Shown: positions 23,615 to 34,119 of the stretch, one piece after another
Numbering within the stretch: the first letter of the stretch is position 1
Layout: each line of letters opens with the position of its first letter
From: Mantamonas sphyraenae
Lineage: Eukaryota; CRuMs; Mantamonadidae
DNA length: 64,000 bases
Direction of reading: 5' to 3'
Assembly: GCA_026936335.1 (NCBI GenBank)
Contig: JAPMXV010000005.1
Span: 248,001-312,000 of the forward strand
Made by a program: the position numbers and the translations under genes
Notes under the pieces: generated by a model
Databases searched by the model: none
What the model was told of the DNA's origin: nothing
What the model saw: the letters and a program-made list of their open reading frames with translations, nothing else

Positions 23615-26529
23615 TCACGTCCTGCCTTGCATCTCCAACGACTCGCGCTCTTCCTCGTCCTTGCCCTGGAGGCAGTGGAGGAACTGGTCCCAGGAGTGGA
23701 CGTTGAACATCTTGATCCAGGCAAAGATAAAGGCGGCAAAGGAGGCAAGGCAGAGGATGATGTGAAAGACCACAAGGACGCTGCCGGTCGTGGCACGCGT
23801 GACAAGGTTGTCTGCGGTGGGAGCGTCCATGTAGACGAGGCAGCAGCCGACAGAGACGATGTCGAGGATGGTGGCGAGGAGTTCGAGGTAGAGCTGGGCA
23901 CTGTCGATAAACGGCTGGATGACGCCGATTTGGACGACGTGGAGCACCAGCACAAACATGGTGACAATGACCTGGGCCAGGGGCGACGTGCGTGCAAAGC
24001 CAATGGCCACGGCCACGAGGAACTTCTTGGCCATGGCGTTGGCAAAGAACCACGGGGCCTTGCTCGTGTACTGTTCGTACATGCAGCCGAAGCGCATGCG
24101 AGTGCGGCGGCGGAAGGTTTGGCCCTTCAGCTTGGCAGTGCCGTTGGCGCTGCGTGCGCGGAGGAAGAAGAAGCCAAAGAGAGGGAATCCCAGGCCGTAG
24201 AAGGCAAAGACAATCAGGGCGACCACCCACAAGCCCCAGCCACTCTGCTCGCCGTACGTGATGGTCACGGCGGCAGTGAGGAGTACGGGCGAGTAAGAAA
24301 ACATGAGGACGCGCAGGGTGGCGTACACGAAGCGGTTGGGCAGGATGCCGGGCTTCTGGGGATCGGCATCGAGAGTGAGGGCCTTGGCAATCACCCACGC
24401 AAGGGCCGTGAGGATGAGCATGCCCACCAAGAGGATGCCAAAGTAGAACACGGCGCCACTGAACACCTGCGAAGCCACGAGTCCCGACTTGGAGGAGTAC
24501 TGTTCCACGGTGAGCAAACGGCGTGCAGCCGAAGCCGAGGCAGCGGCGTCGGTGGCCGACCAGGGGGCCTCGATGCCGTACAGGGTCCAGGAGAACACGC
24601 TGGAAAAGGTGATGTACATGGTGGGGAAGTTGACGCTGATCATGCTCATCATGGCGACAAACTGGAGGCGATCCATGAGGAAGGCGGTCTTTGCCGAGCG
24701 TTGTGCACGCCACCAACTCTTCTGCACGAGGCTGCCACTGAGGGTTTCCTGTACGTCATCCTGGATGGCAGACACGAGGTCAACGAGCATCATGAAGCCC
24801 CACAGGCCGACGAGCATCCAAGAGAAACCGGTAAAGCCTTCGGGCGGGCACGAATCATACTGCCAGTCGGGGCAGATCTGCTTGGTGCTTGCGGCGGGAC
24901 CGGTAATGTTGCCATCGATGCACTGGGAAGTGGTGGCACACCAACCACAAAGCGGGTCGATGAAGCATGCGTTGCAATCCTTGCGTGTGGAGCATGGCGG
25001 ACGGTCGGGGATGACGGTGGCACAGTCGGCACCACTGTACTTGGGTTGGCATGTGCAAGTGAAGGTGTCAAAGTTGCATGTGCCGTGGCCACTGCACTGG
25101 CCGGGACAGGTGCGAGTTTGGCATCCGTCGCCGATGTAGTCGCCCGCACAGACGCAGGTGCCGTTGTTGCACGTGCCCTCGCCACTGCAGTCACCCAGAG
25201 CCACAGAGGACATGGGGCAGGTGAGGGAAGCGCAGGCGGAACCGGTCCAGTTCTTTGCCTGGAAGGCACCCTGGCACTGGCAGGCGCCAAAGACACAGTT
25301 GCCATGTCCGCTGCACTCGTCGGGGCATCGTTCGGTCATTTGCAGGGCAAGAATGACGCCCGTGGGTGTCGAGTCTGCCTGTTTGCTGGTGCCGATGTGC
25401 ACGACGCGTGTGGCCTGGTTGACCACCATGGCCTGGAGACCAATCTGGCCTGCCTGGCTGGTGTTTGTGCCTGCAATGCGCCATGCATTCAGGTCGACCT
25501 TGATGACGGTGTCGCGGAACTGGGTGCCCACAAAGTCGGACACAGTGCCCATGTACAGGGCGCCGCCGGCGGTGTCAAGGGCCATACCGCGCGGGTTGCG
25601 CACAGCGAGATTGATGGAACCCACCTTGCGAAGGTCGCCGGCGGCCACGGAAATCTTGACCAGGAAGCCATCGACGGTGGAAAAGTAGGCGAATTGGCGT
25701 GGGGCGTCGAGGACACTGCTGATCATGGTGTGTTCAAAGTCCTCGATGCCAATGTGGCGCACATAGGTCATGGTGGTCAGGTCGACCTCGACCACACGTG
25801 GCGGATAGTCGCCGGTGCCCAGAAAGGCGTGTCCGTTGTACACCACACCGGTGGTGATGAAGGAGAACGTTTCGGGTGCGTTGGGCGGGTGCAGCAGCAG
25901 CGAGTAGTTGTGTCCATTCGACGTGTAGTTCATCGTCGTCGTGTCGATGGACATCAAGTTCGATGCAAACGCTGTGCTGACGTTGGACACAGGAACCACC
26001 TTTTCCACCACCGTCAGCAGTGTCTTGCTGTTGTGGCCGGGGAGGAGGATCATTGGCAAGGCAACAACGCCCCGGCAGCGCTACAGTGTGAGTGTGTGTG
26101 TGTGCCCGCCTGCAACAGTGTCACGTGGGCATATGTGCATGGGACATCCACAGCACTTGGAACGGTGCCGAATGTTGCGAGTGGGCGGCGAAATGGAGGG
26201 GCGAGCAAAAACCAAGAATGTTTTGGGAGGGCCTTGTCGGGACAACTCACCTGGCCTCGTCGTACGCAGGGAGGGAGGTCAGGAGCTCGGAGTTGGGCTG
26301 TGTGGAGGATGCAAAGGGGGCGGGGAAGGGAATGGTCAGCCGTGTGGGTAGATTTGCAGGCCAAGGGGTCTGTAGTGGAGGCGCAGGAGGCAACGCACCG
26401 AATGGGTAAAAGTTTGCTGGAGAACCGGCGAGGCAGGATTGGACACGTTGACCTTGCGGATGACGGTGCTGAAGGACGGCATCACATAAAGGCACTGCTG
26501 AGAGTCAGAGGACTGCATGCCCTGGATGA

Positions 26530-26560
<31 letters not shown>

Positions 26561-26905
26561 AGGGGTGGGTGGGGTCAGGCGCCGGGGTGCTCTGGCAACG
26601 AGAGAAGCGCACAGAATCTTGAAATGGGCGCATACGTACCTGTCTGCGGCAGGCAGATAGTAGAGCGGGGAAGGAGTGAAGCCCGTGTTGAGGTTGAACG
26701 GGGCAATGGCAGCCTGAGTGGGTGCACTGTTTCCATAGGTGGAAAAGTAGGCCCAGTTGTTGCTCATCTGGGCTGCAAAGGTGACCTGACCCGTGTTGGC
26801 CGGCAGCGTGGTCTCTGAAGAGAACACGAGGTCTTCCTGGCACGAAGCCAGCATGGCCAGTGCAAGCATGGCAACGACGCAAACAATGGACGTCCGCTGG
26901 AGCAT
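23615..26905 (-). CDS. Secretory receptor-like protein: propeller-type repeats, EGF repeats, PSI-like segment, TRP/FLC-like membrane domain
   Basis: Four exons (26640-26905, 26399-26531, 26251-26297, 23615-26027) give 952 residues. The N-terminus is a signal peptide (MLQRTSIVCVVAMLALAMLAS). The ectodomain first has repeats of the form 'Y.ST..', 'V.VDLTTM' and 'RNPRGMALD', resembling an NHL/YVTN-type propeller. Then come three EGF-like modules with the ECSGHGxC / QCSGHGTC pattern, and a Cys-rich PSI-like segment (CNACFIDPLCGWC). The C-terminal half has about eight or nine hydrophobic segments with 'RRRTRMRFGCMYEQY' and 'VIQPFIDS', reminiscent of the fungal TRP-like/FLC family. Role inferred: surface sensor or channel. 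The TRP/FLC assignment is tentative; signal peptide, EGF and TM content are clear. It lies 50 bp downstream of the CHAT gene and 118 bp upstream of the cyclase-like gene. Confidence 0.72.
26541..26560. repeat. (GT)n microsatellite in first intron of the EGF/TRP-like gene
   Basis: Ten GT units lie next to the 3' splice site at 26532-26533 on the minus strand, where they read as CA repeats. Confidence 0.95.
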
Positions 26906-26955
26906 CGCTGAGAAAGAGTGGGCACCACTGCGGATTCATTCGTTTCCCAACAACA

Positions 26956-29900
26956 TCATCGGCGTTGTGTGGACATCGCTGGTGATGCAGTCACAGAGGA
27001 AGAGGAGGCAGAGGAGGACGATGATGATGACGATGCCGAGGTGGAGGATGAGCCAAAGAAACCCGCTCCGGAGCCGCGTGTGTTGGATGCCTTGCGGCCG
27101 CCGAGGTGTTTGCGGATGGCAGGCACCCAGCCGTCCTGGATGCCCATGGTGGTCTTTGCGTGGACAGCCACGAGGGGATGGACACGTACAAAGTAGTCGT
27201 CGATCTGAAGGAGGTCCTCGAGGGCGTTGACACGTCGGTCTGCAGCCAGATCCATGGGCGGTTCGTCGGCATCGGTGGTTTCGTGCAAGGTGACCAGAGA
27301 GGAGGCAGCAAGAAGCTTGAGGTGATCGGTGCAGTCCATGTGCAGCAGCTGTTCGATTTCTTGCAGCCTCCAGCTGGCCTTGTAGTTGCTGGCAAGGGCG
27401 ACAAAGGCAAGGCAGCGCAGGACGTCGCGGGCATCCTCCTCGTCGGCTTCGTCCAGCAGCAACAGGGAGGGAGAGGCTGTGGAGGAGGGCGAAAGGAGCG
27501 ATGTGGTGTTTGGGGACACCAGCAAGGTCTCTGCCGTCTCCTGCAGCTGTTGCCCAAGATAGCCGTCGTTGTGTTCCAACACATCGCGTACACGAAACGA
27601 GCGCAAATCCACCTGCCCGGATTCGACCAGGTCCGCCAGCGACACGATTGCCAACGGATGACCACCCAACTTGCCCAGTACAGCGGCCTCGTTCAACGCA
27701 TCGTGCTTGTTCCACGCCGCACGTTGCTTTCTGCCCTTGTGCTTGTTCTTGGCACTTGTGCGGGAGGAGGTGGTGGAGGCAGCGGTGGTGGTTGTGGAGG
27801 AGCTGCGGCGTGGGTTCACCTTGGTCTTGCTCCTACTGGTGCTCCCGGTGCCCCCGGTGCTGCCGATGGCGGTGGATGCAGACAGCGAGGATGAGGAGGT
27901 GGACGATGTAGCCCCCGTGCCTGTGCCTGTGGCAACAGTCAATTCGCCCCAGTCGGCTGCGTCGAGTTGACGGCCCATGCGTTCCAAGAACAGTGAGGCG
28001 CACGCATCCGGTGCGATTCCACCCACGTGAACCACCTTTTCATACTCGCTGATGGCTTGCATGGACTGCCGTGTGGTGAGAAGCACCTTGAGCCTGCGTG
28101 TGTTTTCCAGGAGCGTGTTGACCACGGCTCGGAATTGGCTGCAGCGCGTGCTGCGTCGCTTGCGAAAGCGCGACGACGACGCCACGCTGCCGATGCCTCC
28201 GGCTGTGTTGTCGTGGTTGTCCTCCTGCTCCTCTTCACCCAACACATAGGGACGCATGAGTTCGTCGGCGTCGTCGAGAAGGATGAGGCACTGGTGGTGA
28301 TGCAGGGCGGCAGCGAGCTCCTCGGCCGTGGCAAACGTTCCCTGCAAGCCGACGGCATCAGCCACGCGTTGAGGCACCAAACTGGCCTTGGTGACGCCCT
28401 TGAGGGACACCTCAAAGACACCGTCGGCCATGGTGACGGCGGCGGCGCTGTGATGGCGTGCACACACGTAATCGCACACGGCACGTGCCACGGTGCTTTT
28501 GCCGACGCCAGCACACCCAAGCAGTGTGGCCATGCGAAAGGTGCGTGAGAGGACAGAAAGCACACGTGCGACGTCTGCGTGGCGTCCGTGCACATCGGCC
28601 ACACCCACACGCTGGGTCAGATTGTTGAGGCAGGCAGGGGCCCCGGCAAAGGAGACACTGCCCACGTGCAGGCCACCAAAGATGGCCTCGTCGTGGTATG
28701 ACTTGTCTGTGTGGCGTGGGTACAGTTGGAACTTTGCACGGCCGTGTGTCTTGAGTTCGCGGCAACAGCATCGCTCGGTATGGGTCCCTTCCTGGGCGCC
28801 ATGGTGCTGCTCGTGGGCCACGCGATCGCAGCTGCTTCGGTGCGGGTGTGCGCAGCAGCACGTGTGCACGCCTCCCAAGCTGCCTCGTCGTCGTGCGCTG
28901 TCAAAAGCAAAGCGAACGCTGCGGCCGGCAAAGAGGTCGTAGTAGAAGCGACGCAGGAAGAAGCGCACGGGATAATCTTCGATGTCGTCCGGGTTACTGT
29001 GGATGGCCACCACATGCTTGACACCTGCGTCCACCATGGCCTGTGCCGTGTTGTGAGAGTACAAGGAGCAGACCACGACCAGATCCAGGGTGTACGGCGA
29101 CGTGTGAGTGCTGGAAGCACTTGAAGCGGAAGAATTGTTCCCACTGTTGGTGACGTTGCGCACATGGCGTTGCTGCGCCTTGGCAAGCAGGGTGCGCAGC
29201 CGTGTGCCTGGCAGAGCACGTGTGCCGCCCACACCATCTTCCAATCCGACGCAGCCTTCCTCGGCCACACCGTTGCACGACAGGTGCATCACTCGGCATC
29301 CGCTGGCCACGGCACCGATGATGTCACGTGCGCTTCCGGGCACTTGCAACATTTCGATGTCCTTGCACGAGTTGTGCATCTCCTCCAGCAGCACATCCAG
29401 CTCCTTGCCGTGGTCGCGCACGCGTACACGCTCGCTTCCGTGCTCCACCAGCGGCTGGCAGAACGCATATGCAAACATGTTGTTTGTGCTTGGCGTCACT
29501 GCTGTCTTGTCTCCTGCGTGTGCGTCGGATACCTCCTTGGTTGACGGTTCACCAGCCGTTCCTGTCGGCTGTGTCTGCTTCTGCTTGTGGTGTGTTGTTT
29601 TGCTCGTCGTCACCGATTCCACTTCATCCACTGGTGCCACGAGTGCCCCACCCGCCTGTGCCTTGGTCGAGGTGATTGTGGACGGGCTATCGACGCCGTT
29701 GTTGCTGCTGCTGCTGCTGCTGCTTGATGACAAAGTCGACACAGAGGGTTTCGTCTCTTGTGCAACACCCTCTGTGACTGTTGGTGACGACAATGTCGAT
29801 GATGACGTCGGTGGCATCGGGGTTGCTGATGCCGCCACATCGGAATTGGGCGAGGCCAGTTGATCGCTGGTACCTTTGTCCCTTTGTTCCTCGTCGTCAA

Positions 29901-32900
29901 CGCCAGCAAGGTTCTGCGTCGTTCCACTGCCCTCACGAGACTGCACATTTTCTCCGCCTGCTGAGTCTTTGGGCTGGTTGGGTTGCATCACGGTGGCGCT
30001 GGTGTCGCTGCTTGTTGCAGCAGCAAGTGCAACCTGGTCGATCCCACTGCCAGCCTCCATCTCTCCATCCACCACAGCCGGCGACGGATCCATGTATGTG
30101 GCTGCACTGGCCACGAGCACTGCGTCTGCGCGCTTGGCCATGGTGTCTTCGAGGCGGGTCTTTGCACGTCGTGCCTTTGCCATGGCCGCCTGGTTTTGTG
30201 TGCGTTCAGCAAGTGCAATGGCCTTTTCCATCATGGCCAAGGCAGCATCGGCTCCGGCTGTTTCCATGCTCTGTTCCATCTGCCACTCGCCAGCCAGCCG
30301 GTAGCATTTGCAAGCGTCCAACCACTCCTCCAGCTTTTCGTACTGTTCGGCTGCCCTCTGGATGGTCTCCATGGCGCGTTCCACGTCTCTTCCCATGCTG
30401 TGCAGCACCATGGCAATCTGGCACCACGCGTCGGCACGCAGGTGTTCATCGTCGGCAAGCTGCGCACTTTCCACAAGCTCCACCGCCACGCGGGCAAGCT
30501 CCAATGCCTGTCTGCTGCGTCGCCGCTGGGCCAGTGCCTTGCTGTACTCCACTGCCACTGTGGCACGGCCCACGGCGTCTGTCAGTTGTGTGCTGATGTC
30601 CAGTGCGCGTTCAAACACAAGCAGGCCTTCTTCTGTGCGGCCGCTCATGATCAGCATCCGTCCAAACGAGCACCCGATGCTCATTGGCGCACTCATCGGC
30701 ATGGATGCGGACGACGACGACGCAGACAAGTGTTCTTCCTGTCCTTCCTCCTGTCCCTGCTCCAGAATGCCGCCGCTTTCGCTGTCGACCTTGGGCGCGC
30801 CGTACACAGGGAACAGCCCCACACGACTGGCATCCAGGCACATCCACAGATTCAACTCCTCGGCGTCGACGAAATGGCCAATTTCGCGGGACACACCTAC
30901 GTTCTGGCCGACAGAATGGGCCAGCAAGTTGCGGCATCGTTCCGCAAAGTGGGCTGCAATCTGACGCACGTACAGCGTTCGTTCCGATGCAGTCAACACA
31001 TGTTCGTCCGCATACATGGTCACCACAGGCAGGGTACTGTACCGGTCGCGTTCTCCCACGCTGCTGCGCTGGACCAGACTCAGGTTCACCAGGGAGCGTT
31101 TGGCCGAGTCGCACTCTGCACGTCGCTGGGCCATCCAGATCTTGTCGTGTACATCCAGAGAGGAGGATGACGAGGAGGACGAAGGAGATGAAGATGAAGC
31201 GGCCCTCTCCTGGACAGTTCGCCAGATGGCATCAATGTCCTCCGAGTAGGCGCCGCCTGGCAGAAGGCCGAGGACGCCAAAGAGGACAACCGCCTGGGGT
31301 TCTGTTGTGCGCAGGTACTGCAGACTCATTTCCAGGCTCTGATGCACAGAGGTCTGCGTGGTGTGCTGGCCATCGGGGATGTGATCGAGTTGAAGCGCCT
31401 GAACATTCTTGGTCTCGATGAGTGTCTGCAGATCCTCGAGCGAGCGACCACGCAGCAGCGAGGCAGCGATGCACGTGGCATGCGGGACGCCTGAGCAGAA
31501 CTGGAGGACCGGGTGCTTGCGCAGCGTGGCCAAATCCTTCTCCTGGTCGTCCAGGAACTGAGCGGCGAGGTCGCGAAAGAGCTTGGCTGTGTCCTTTGCA
31601 TTGAGGTTGCGAAGGGAGTAGGTGTGTTCGCGCGGAATGCCCAGCACCTGCCGCGAGGTGACCAGCATTTTCACCTTTTGGGTGTCCATGAGTCGCTGGA
31701 GAAAGTCGCGAAAGTCAATGGGGATGGCGTTGAGTGGATCTTCGCAATTGTCCATGACGAGGAGGACCTCGAGTCGGCGCAGGGCTGCAAACAGTTCGCC
31801 GTCGTTGCGCACCTCCAGCCCCAGTGCCGACGCGGTGCTGATGCGCAGGGCATCGCGTGTGGTTTTGTTGCGTAGTTCGATCATAAACACACCGTCGTTG
31901 AAGTGCCTGCGCTCCAGGAGGTAGTTGCCCACAGCGACGGCCAGGGTGGTCTTGCCAATGCCCGGCATGCCGTGCACGGTGACGAGACGGCGTTCGGCCT
32001 TTTGGCAGAGGGCGTGATTGATGGCCACGAGGTCTTGGTTGCGGCCAACAAACGGATACGGAGTCACCGGAAGATTGGTAGGGGCCAGTTCTTTGGTATT
32101 GATGCAAGCACCGGACTCGAGGGCGTCAAACACACCCACGTCATGGTCGGCATCCTCGGGCAGCAGCACAAACTTGGCCATCTCCTCGTGGGGCACCTTT
32201 GGATCGCAGCACAAAGCTTGCGGACACTTGGATGCGGGGCACTGGTGGCGATACTTGCAGGAGGTGTGATGCTGGTGGAAGCAGCAGTTGGAGCTGGGCA
32301 AGTGCAGGTGTGCGCGGCAAGGAAGGGGTTTGTCAAGCTCCAAAATGCCCACCATGTCGGTGGCATGGTTGAAACTGGCCAACACCGAGTTGCCCTCCAC
32401 GAGCATGTGGTAAAAGTGTTGGGCGAAGCGTTTGGCGGTGGAGTCGAGGATTTTGGTGCTGCTGTGGACGGCGACGACGTGGGGCACGCCTGCGTCGACA
32501 AAGGCCTTGCCCACGTGCCACGAGTGGCACGCAGAGACAAACACAAGTTCAAACGGGGCCTCTGTCTTTGCACCTGCGGGTCGGATCAGCTGCTTGAGTT
32601 TGCCCACCGACAGTGGATCCATCCAGCCCAAACCGTCCTCGAAGCCCAGGAAGAAGGTCTTTTCGTTGCTTTGTTTGGTGCTGTTCATGCGGTCGCCGTG
32701 GCCACTGTAGTGCAGCACCTTTGGGCGTTTGGCCACCATTTTGCCGAGGGTCTCACGAGTGGCCACTTCGACACGGATTTTGATGCGTGCTCCTGCCTCA
32801 CTGAGCGAATCAAACAGCAGTTTGCGTTCCGTGCCCAGATCCAATGCGTCCATGTTCTTGGGCGCCCTGCGGTCGTACAAAAGGGGCGAAGCGTACAGGA

Positions 32901-34071
32901 GGGCCAAATCCAGGCGGACGTCATTGGCAAAGCGTGAACGAGGGCGTGCATACACACTGCCTGCGTCGTTGAAATCGATCGAGTCGCGCATGGACAGGCT
33001 GTTGTTGCTGTTGGACAGGGCGGCGCTTGTCCGTCCGCTGCCGGAACTGCTGCTTCCGCCGCTGTAGAACATGGACAGGGGCGAAGAGGAGGTGGAAGAG
33101 GTGGACGAGGTGGGAGGCAGCCCCACAGTGGCACCGAGGGGGCGTGTGGCCCACTTTGCTTTGCGGATGCCCGAGTAGCGTGGAATGCGTGAGCTGCTGG
33201 CATGGCTGTTGGCACTGGCAATGGAACTGGCCACGGTGGAGGAGGCCACGGAGGAGGAAGCTGTGGAGGAGACGCTGCTCGTGGGCGAGGTGGGCTCCGA
33301 GGCAAGGGAGGCTGTGCTCACGCGTCCACTGGTGTTGGTGTTGGAAGAGGACAGTACAGACTGCACTGCACTCTGCACTTCGTCCTCCAACAACGCCTCT
33401 TCGTCTTCCAGGCTGCTCTGGTGCACGACGTCGCCGTCATCGTTGTCAGGGTTGTCCTCGTCCTCGTCCTTGTCCTCGTCCTCGTCGCCGTGCGCTTGCG
33501 TCGATGCACTTGCGCTTGTCTGTGCAGGGTGCGACTCCATGTCCTGAGCAAGGCGGCGTGCAGTTTGGGGAGATGCAGGTTTGGTGGGCGTGGGGCGCTT
33601 GAAGCTGCTGTGTGGGGAGACGAGAAAGGAAGTTGGCGCGTCGACGGTGTTGATCAAGGCTTCGGGCGGCGGTGAGGCCGGCGACGGGACGCGTAGGTCG
33701 TTGGGAGGCTCGGAATCGGCCTGGCCGGCGTCGTGGGAAGCGAGAGGGGCGGGTGACTCGGAAAGAGAGGCGACACTGTGGTGGGAGGCGGCGCTGGCAC
33801 TGCTGGCGGGACGGAATTCGGGGGTGTCGGATGCCAGGGCTTGAGATGGGGCGACTGAGGATGCCGCAGGTGCGGCTTGTACATTCAATAATGATAAGAG
33901 CATGTCGTGGAAGGTGTCTGCGTCGCCCATGACGCTAAACACCTGGTGTGCGGCGACGATGCGTGGGTCGTTCGTAAAGGCCAGTTCAAACAACCTCTTC
34001 TTGGCCGCCTTGTCAAACCGGTCCTCGGGCAGCTGGGCCAGTAGCGTAAGCAAGTCGGCCAGCGAGGACAT
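26956..34071 (-). CDS. Double CHAT protease / NB-ARC STAND protein; second CHAT module catalytically dead
   Basis: One uninterrupted 2371-residue frame. After a short N-terminal domain and a long Ser/Thr-rich low-complexity region come two copies of one module. Module 1: CHAT caspase-like domain with catalytic-type 'HYSGHG' (H458) and 'FVSACHSW' (C515), a Cys/His-rich segment (about 580-610), then NB-ARC with GMPGIGKTT (K707), 'LLVMDNCED' and 'LVTSRQ', and helical TPR-like repeats (about 1130-1300). Module 2: CHAT with 'HLSCNG' (Asn1600 in place of His) and Leu1670 in place of Cys, a second Cys/His-rich segment, and NB-ARC with GCAGVGKST (K1858), 'LILLDDADEL' and 'LLTTRQ'. CHAT peptidases are C14-clan relatives of caspases and separase; STAND ATPases oligomerise as switches. 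A role as a danger- or infection-sensing protease switch is inferred. Confidence 0.85.
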   Translation of the reverse strand: MSSLADLLTLLAQLPEDRFDKAAKKRLFELAFTNDPRIVAAHQVFSVMGDADTFHDMLLSLLNVQAAPAASSVAPSQALASDTPEFRPASSASAASHHSVASLSESPAPLASHDAGQADSEPPNDLRVPSPASPPPEALINTVDAPTSFLVSPHSSFKRPTPTKPASPQTARRLAQDMESHPAQTSASASTQAHGDEDEDKDEDEDNPDNDDGDVVHQSSLEDEEALLEDEVQSAVQSVLSSSNTNTSGRVSTASLASEPTSPTSSVSSTASSSVASSTVASSIASANSHASSSRIPRYSGIRKAKWATRPLGATVGLPPTSSTSSTSSSPLSMFYSGGSSSSGSGRTSAALSNSNNSLSMRDSIDFNDAGSVYARPRSRFANDVRLDLALLYASPLLYDRRAPKNMDALDLGTERKLLFDSLSEAGARIKIRVEVATRETLGKMVAKRPKVLHYSGHGDRMNSTKQSNEKTFFLGFEDGLGWMDPLSVGKLKQLIRPAGAKTEAPFELVFVSACHSWHVGKAFVDAGVPHVVAVHSSTKILDSTAKRFAQHFYHMLVEGNSVLASFNHATDMVGILELDKPLPCRAHLHLPSSNCCFHQHHTSCKYRHQCPASKCPQALCCDPKVPHEEMAKFVLLPEDADHDVGVFDALESGACINTKELAPTNLPVTPYPFVGRNQDLVAINHALCQKAERRLVTVHGMPGIGKTTLAVAVGNYLLERRHFNDGVFMIELRNKTTRDALRISTASALGLEVRNDGELFAALRRLEVLLVMDNCEDPLNAIPIDFRDFLQRLMDTQKVKMLVTSRQVLGIPREHTYSLRNLNAKDTAKLFRDLAAQFLDDQEKDLATLRKHPVLQFCSGVPHATCIAASLLRGRSLEDLQTLIETKNVQALQLDHIPDGQHTTQTSVHQSLEMSLQYLRTTEPQAVVLFGVLGLLPGGAYSEDIDAIWRTVQERAASSSSPSSSSSSSSLDVHDKIWMAQRRAECDSAKRSLVNLSLVQRSSVGERDRYSTLPVVTMYADEHVLTASERTLYVRQIAAHFAERCRNLLAHSVGQNVGVSREIGHFVDAEELNLWMCLDASRVGLFPVYGAPKVDSESGGILEQGQEEGQEEHLSASSSSASMPMSAPMSIGCSFGRMLIMSGRTEEGLLVFERALDISTQLTDAVGRATVAVEYSKALAQRRRSRQALELARVAVELVESAQLADDEHLRADAWCQIAMVLHSMGRDVERAMETIQRAAEQYEKLEEWLDACKCYRLAGEWQMEQSMETAGADAALAMMEKAIALAERTQNQAAMAKARRAKTRLEDTMAKRADAVLVASAATYMDPSPAVVDGEMEAGSGIDQVALAAATSSDTSATVMQPNQPKDSAGGENVQSREGSGTTQNLAGVDDEEQRDKGTSDQLASPNSDVAASATPMPPTSSSTLSSPTVTEGVAQETKPSVSTLSSSSSSSSSNNGVDSPSTITSTKAQAGGALVAPVDEVESVTTSKTTHHKQKQTQPTGTAGEPSTKEVSDAHAGDKTAVTPSTNNMFAYAFCQPLVEHGSERVRVRDHGKELDVLLEEMHNSCKDIEMLQVPGSARDIIGAVASGCRVMHLSCNGVAEEGCVGLEDGVGGTRALPGTRLRTLLAKAQQRHVRNVTNSGNNSSASSASSTHTSPYTLDLVVVCSLYSHNTAQAMVDAGVKHVVAIHSNPDDIEDYPVRFFLRRFYYDLFAGRSVRFAFDSARRRGSLGGVHTCCCAHPHRSSCDRVAHEQHHGAQEGTHTERCCCRELKTHGRAKFQLYPRHTDKSYHDEAIFGGLHVGSVSFAGAPACLNNLTQRVGVADVHGRHADVARVLSVLSRTFRMATLLGCAGVGKSTVARAVCDYVCARHHSAAAVTMADGVFEVSLKGVTKASLVPQRVADAVGLQGTFATAEELAAALHHHQCLILLDDADELMRPYVLGEEEQEDNHDNTAGGIGSVASSSRFRKRRSTRCSQFRAVVNTLLENTRRLKVLLTTRQSMQAISEYEKVVHVGGIAPDACASLFLERMGRQLDAADWGELTVATGTGTGATSSTSSSSLSASTAIGSTGGTGSTSRSKTKVNPRRSSSTTTTAASTTSSRTSAKNKHKGRKQRAAWNKHDALNEAAVLGKLGGHPLAIVSLADLVESGQVDLRSFRVRDVLEHNDGYLGQQLQETAETLLVSPNTTSLLSPSSTASPSLLLLDEADEEDARDVLRCLAFVALASNYKASWRLQEIEQLLHMDCTDHLKLLAASSLVTLHETTDADEPPMDLAADRRVNALEDLLQIDDYFVRVHPLVAVHAKTTMGIQDGWVPAIRKHLGGRKASNTRGSGAGFFGSSSTSASSSSSSSSASSSSVTASPAMSTQRR

Positions 34072-34119
34072 AAGGCCAGTTGTGTGCTTGTGTGTGTGGG
34101 ATTCGCCAGACGGGCGAAT

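Noticed and set aside
23573-26818. 1081-codon open frame on the plus strand, antisense to the EGF/TRP-like gene
   Set aside because: Shadow frame of GC-rich coding DNA: it runs across introns of the minus-strand gene, and its translation is His/Gly/Val-rich with no motifs.
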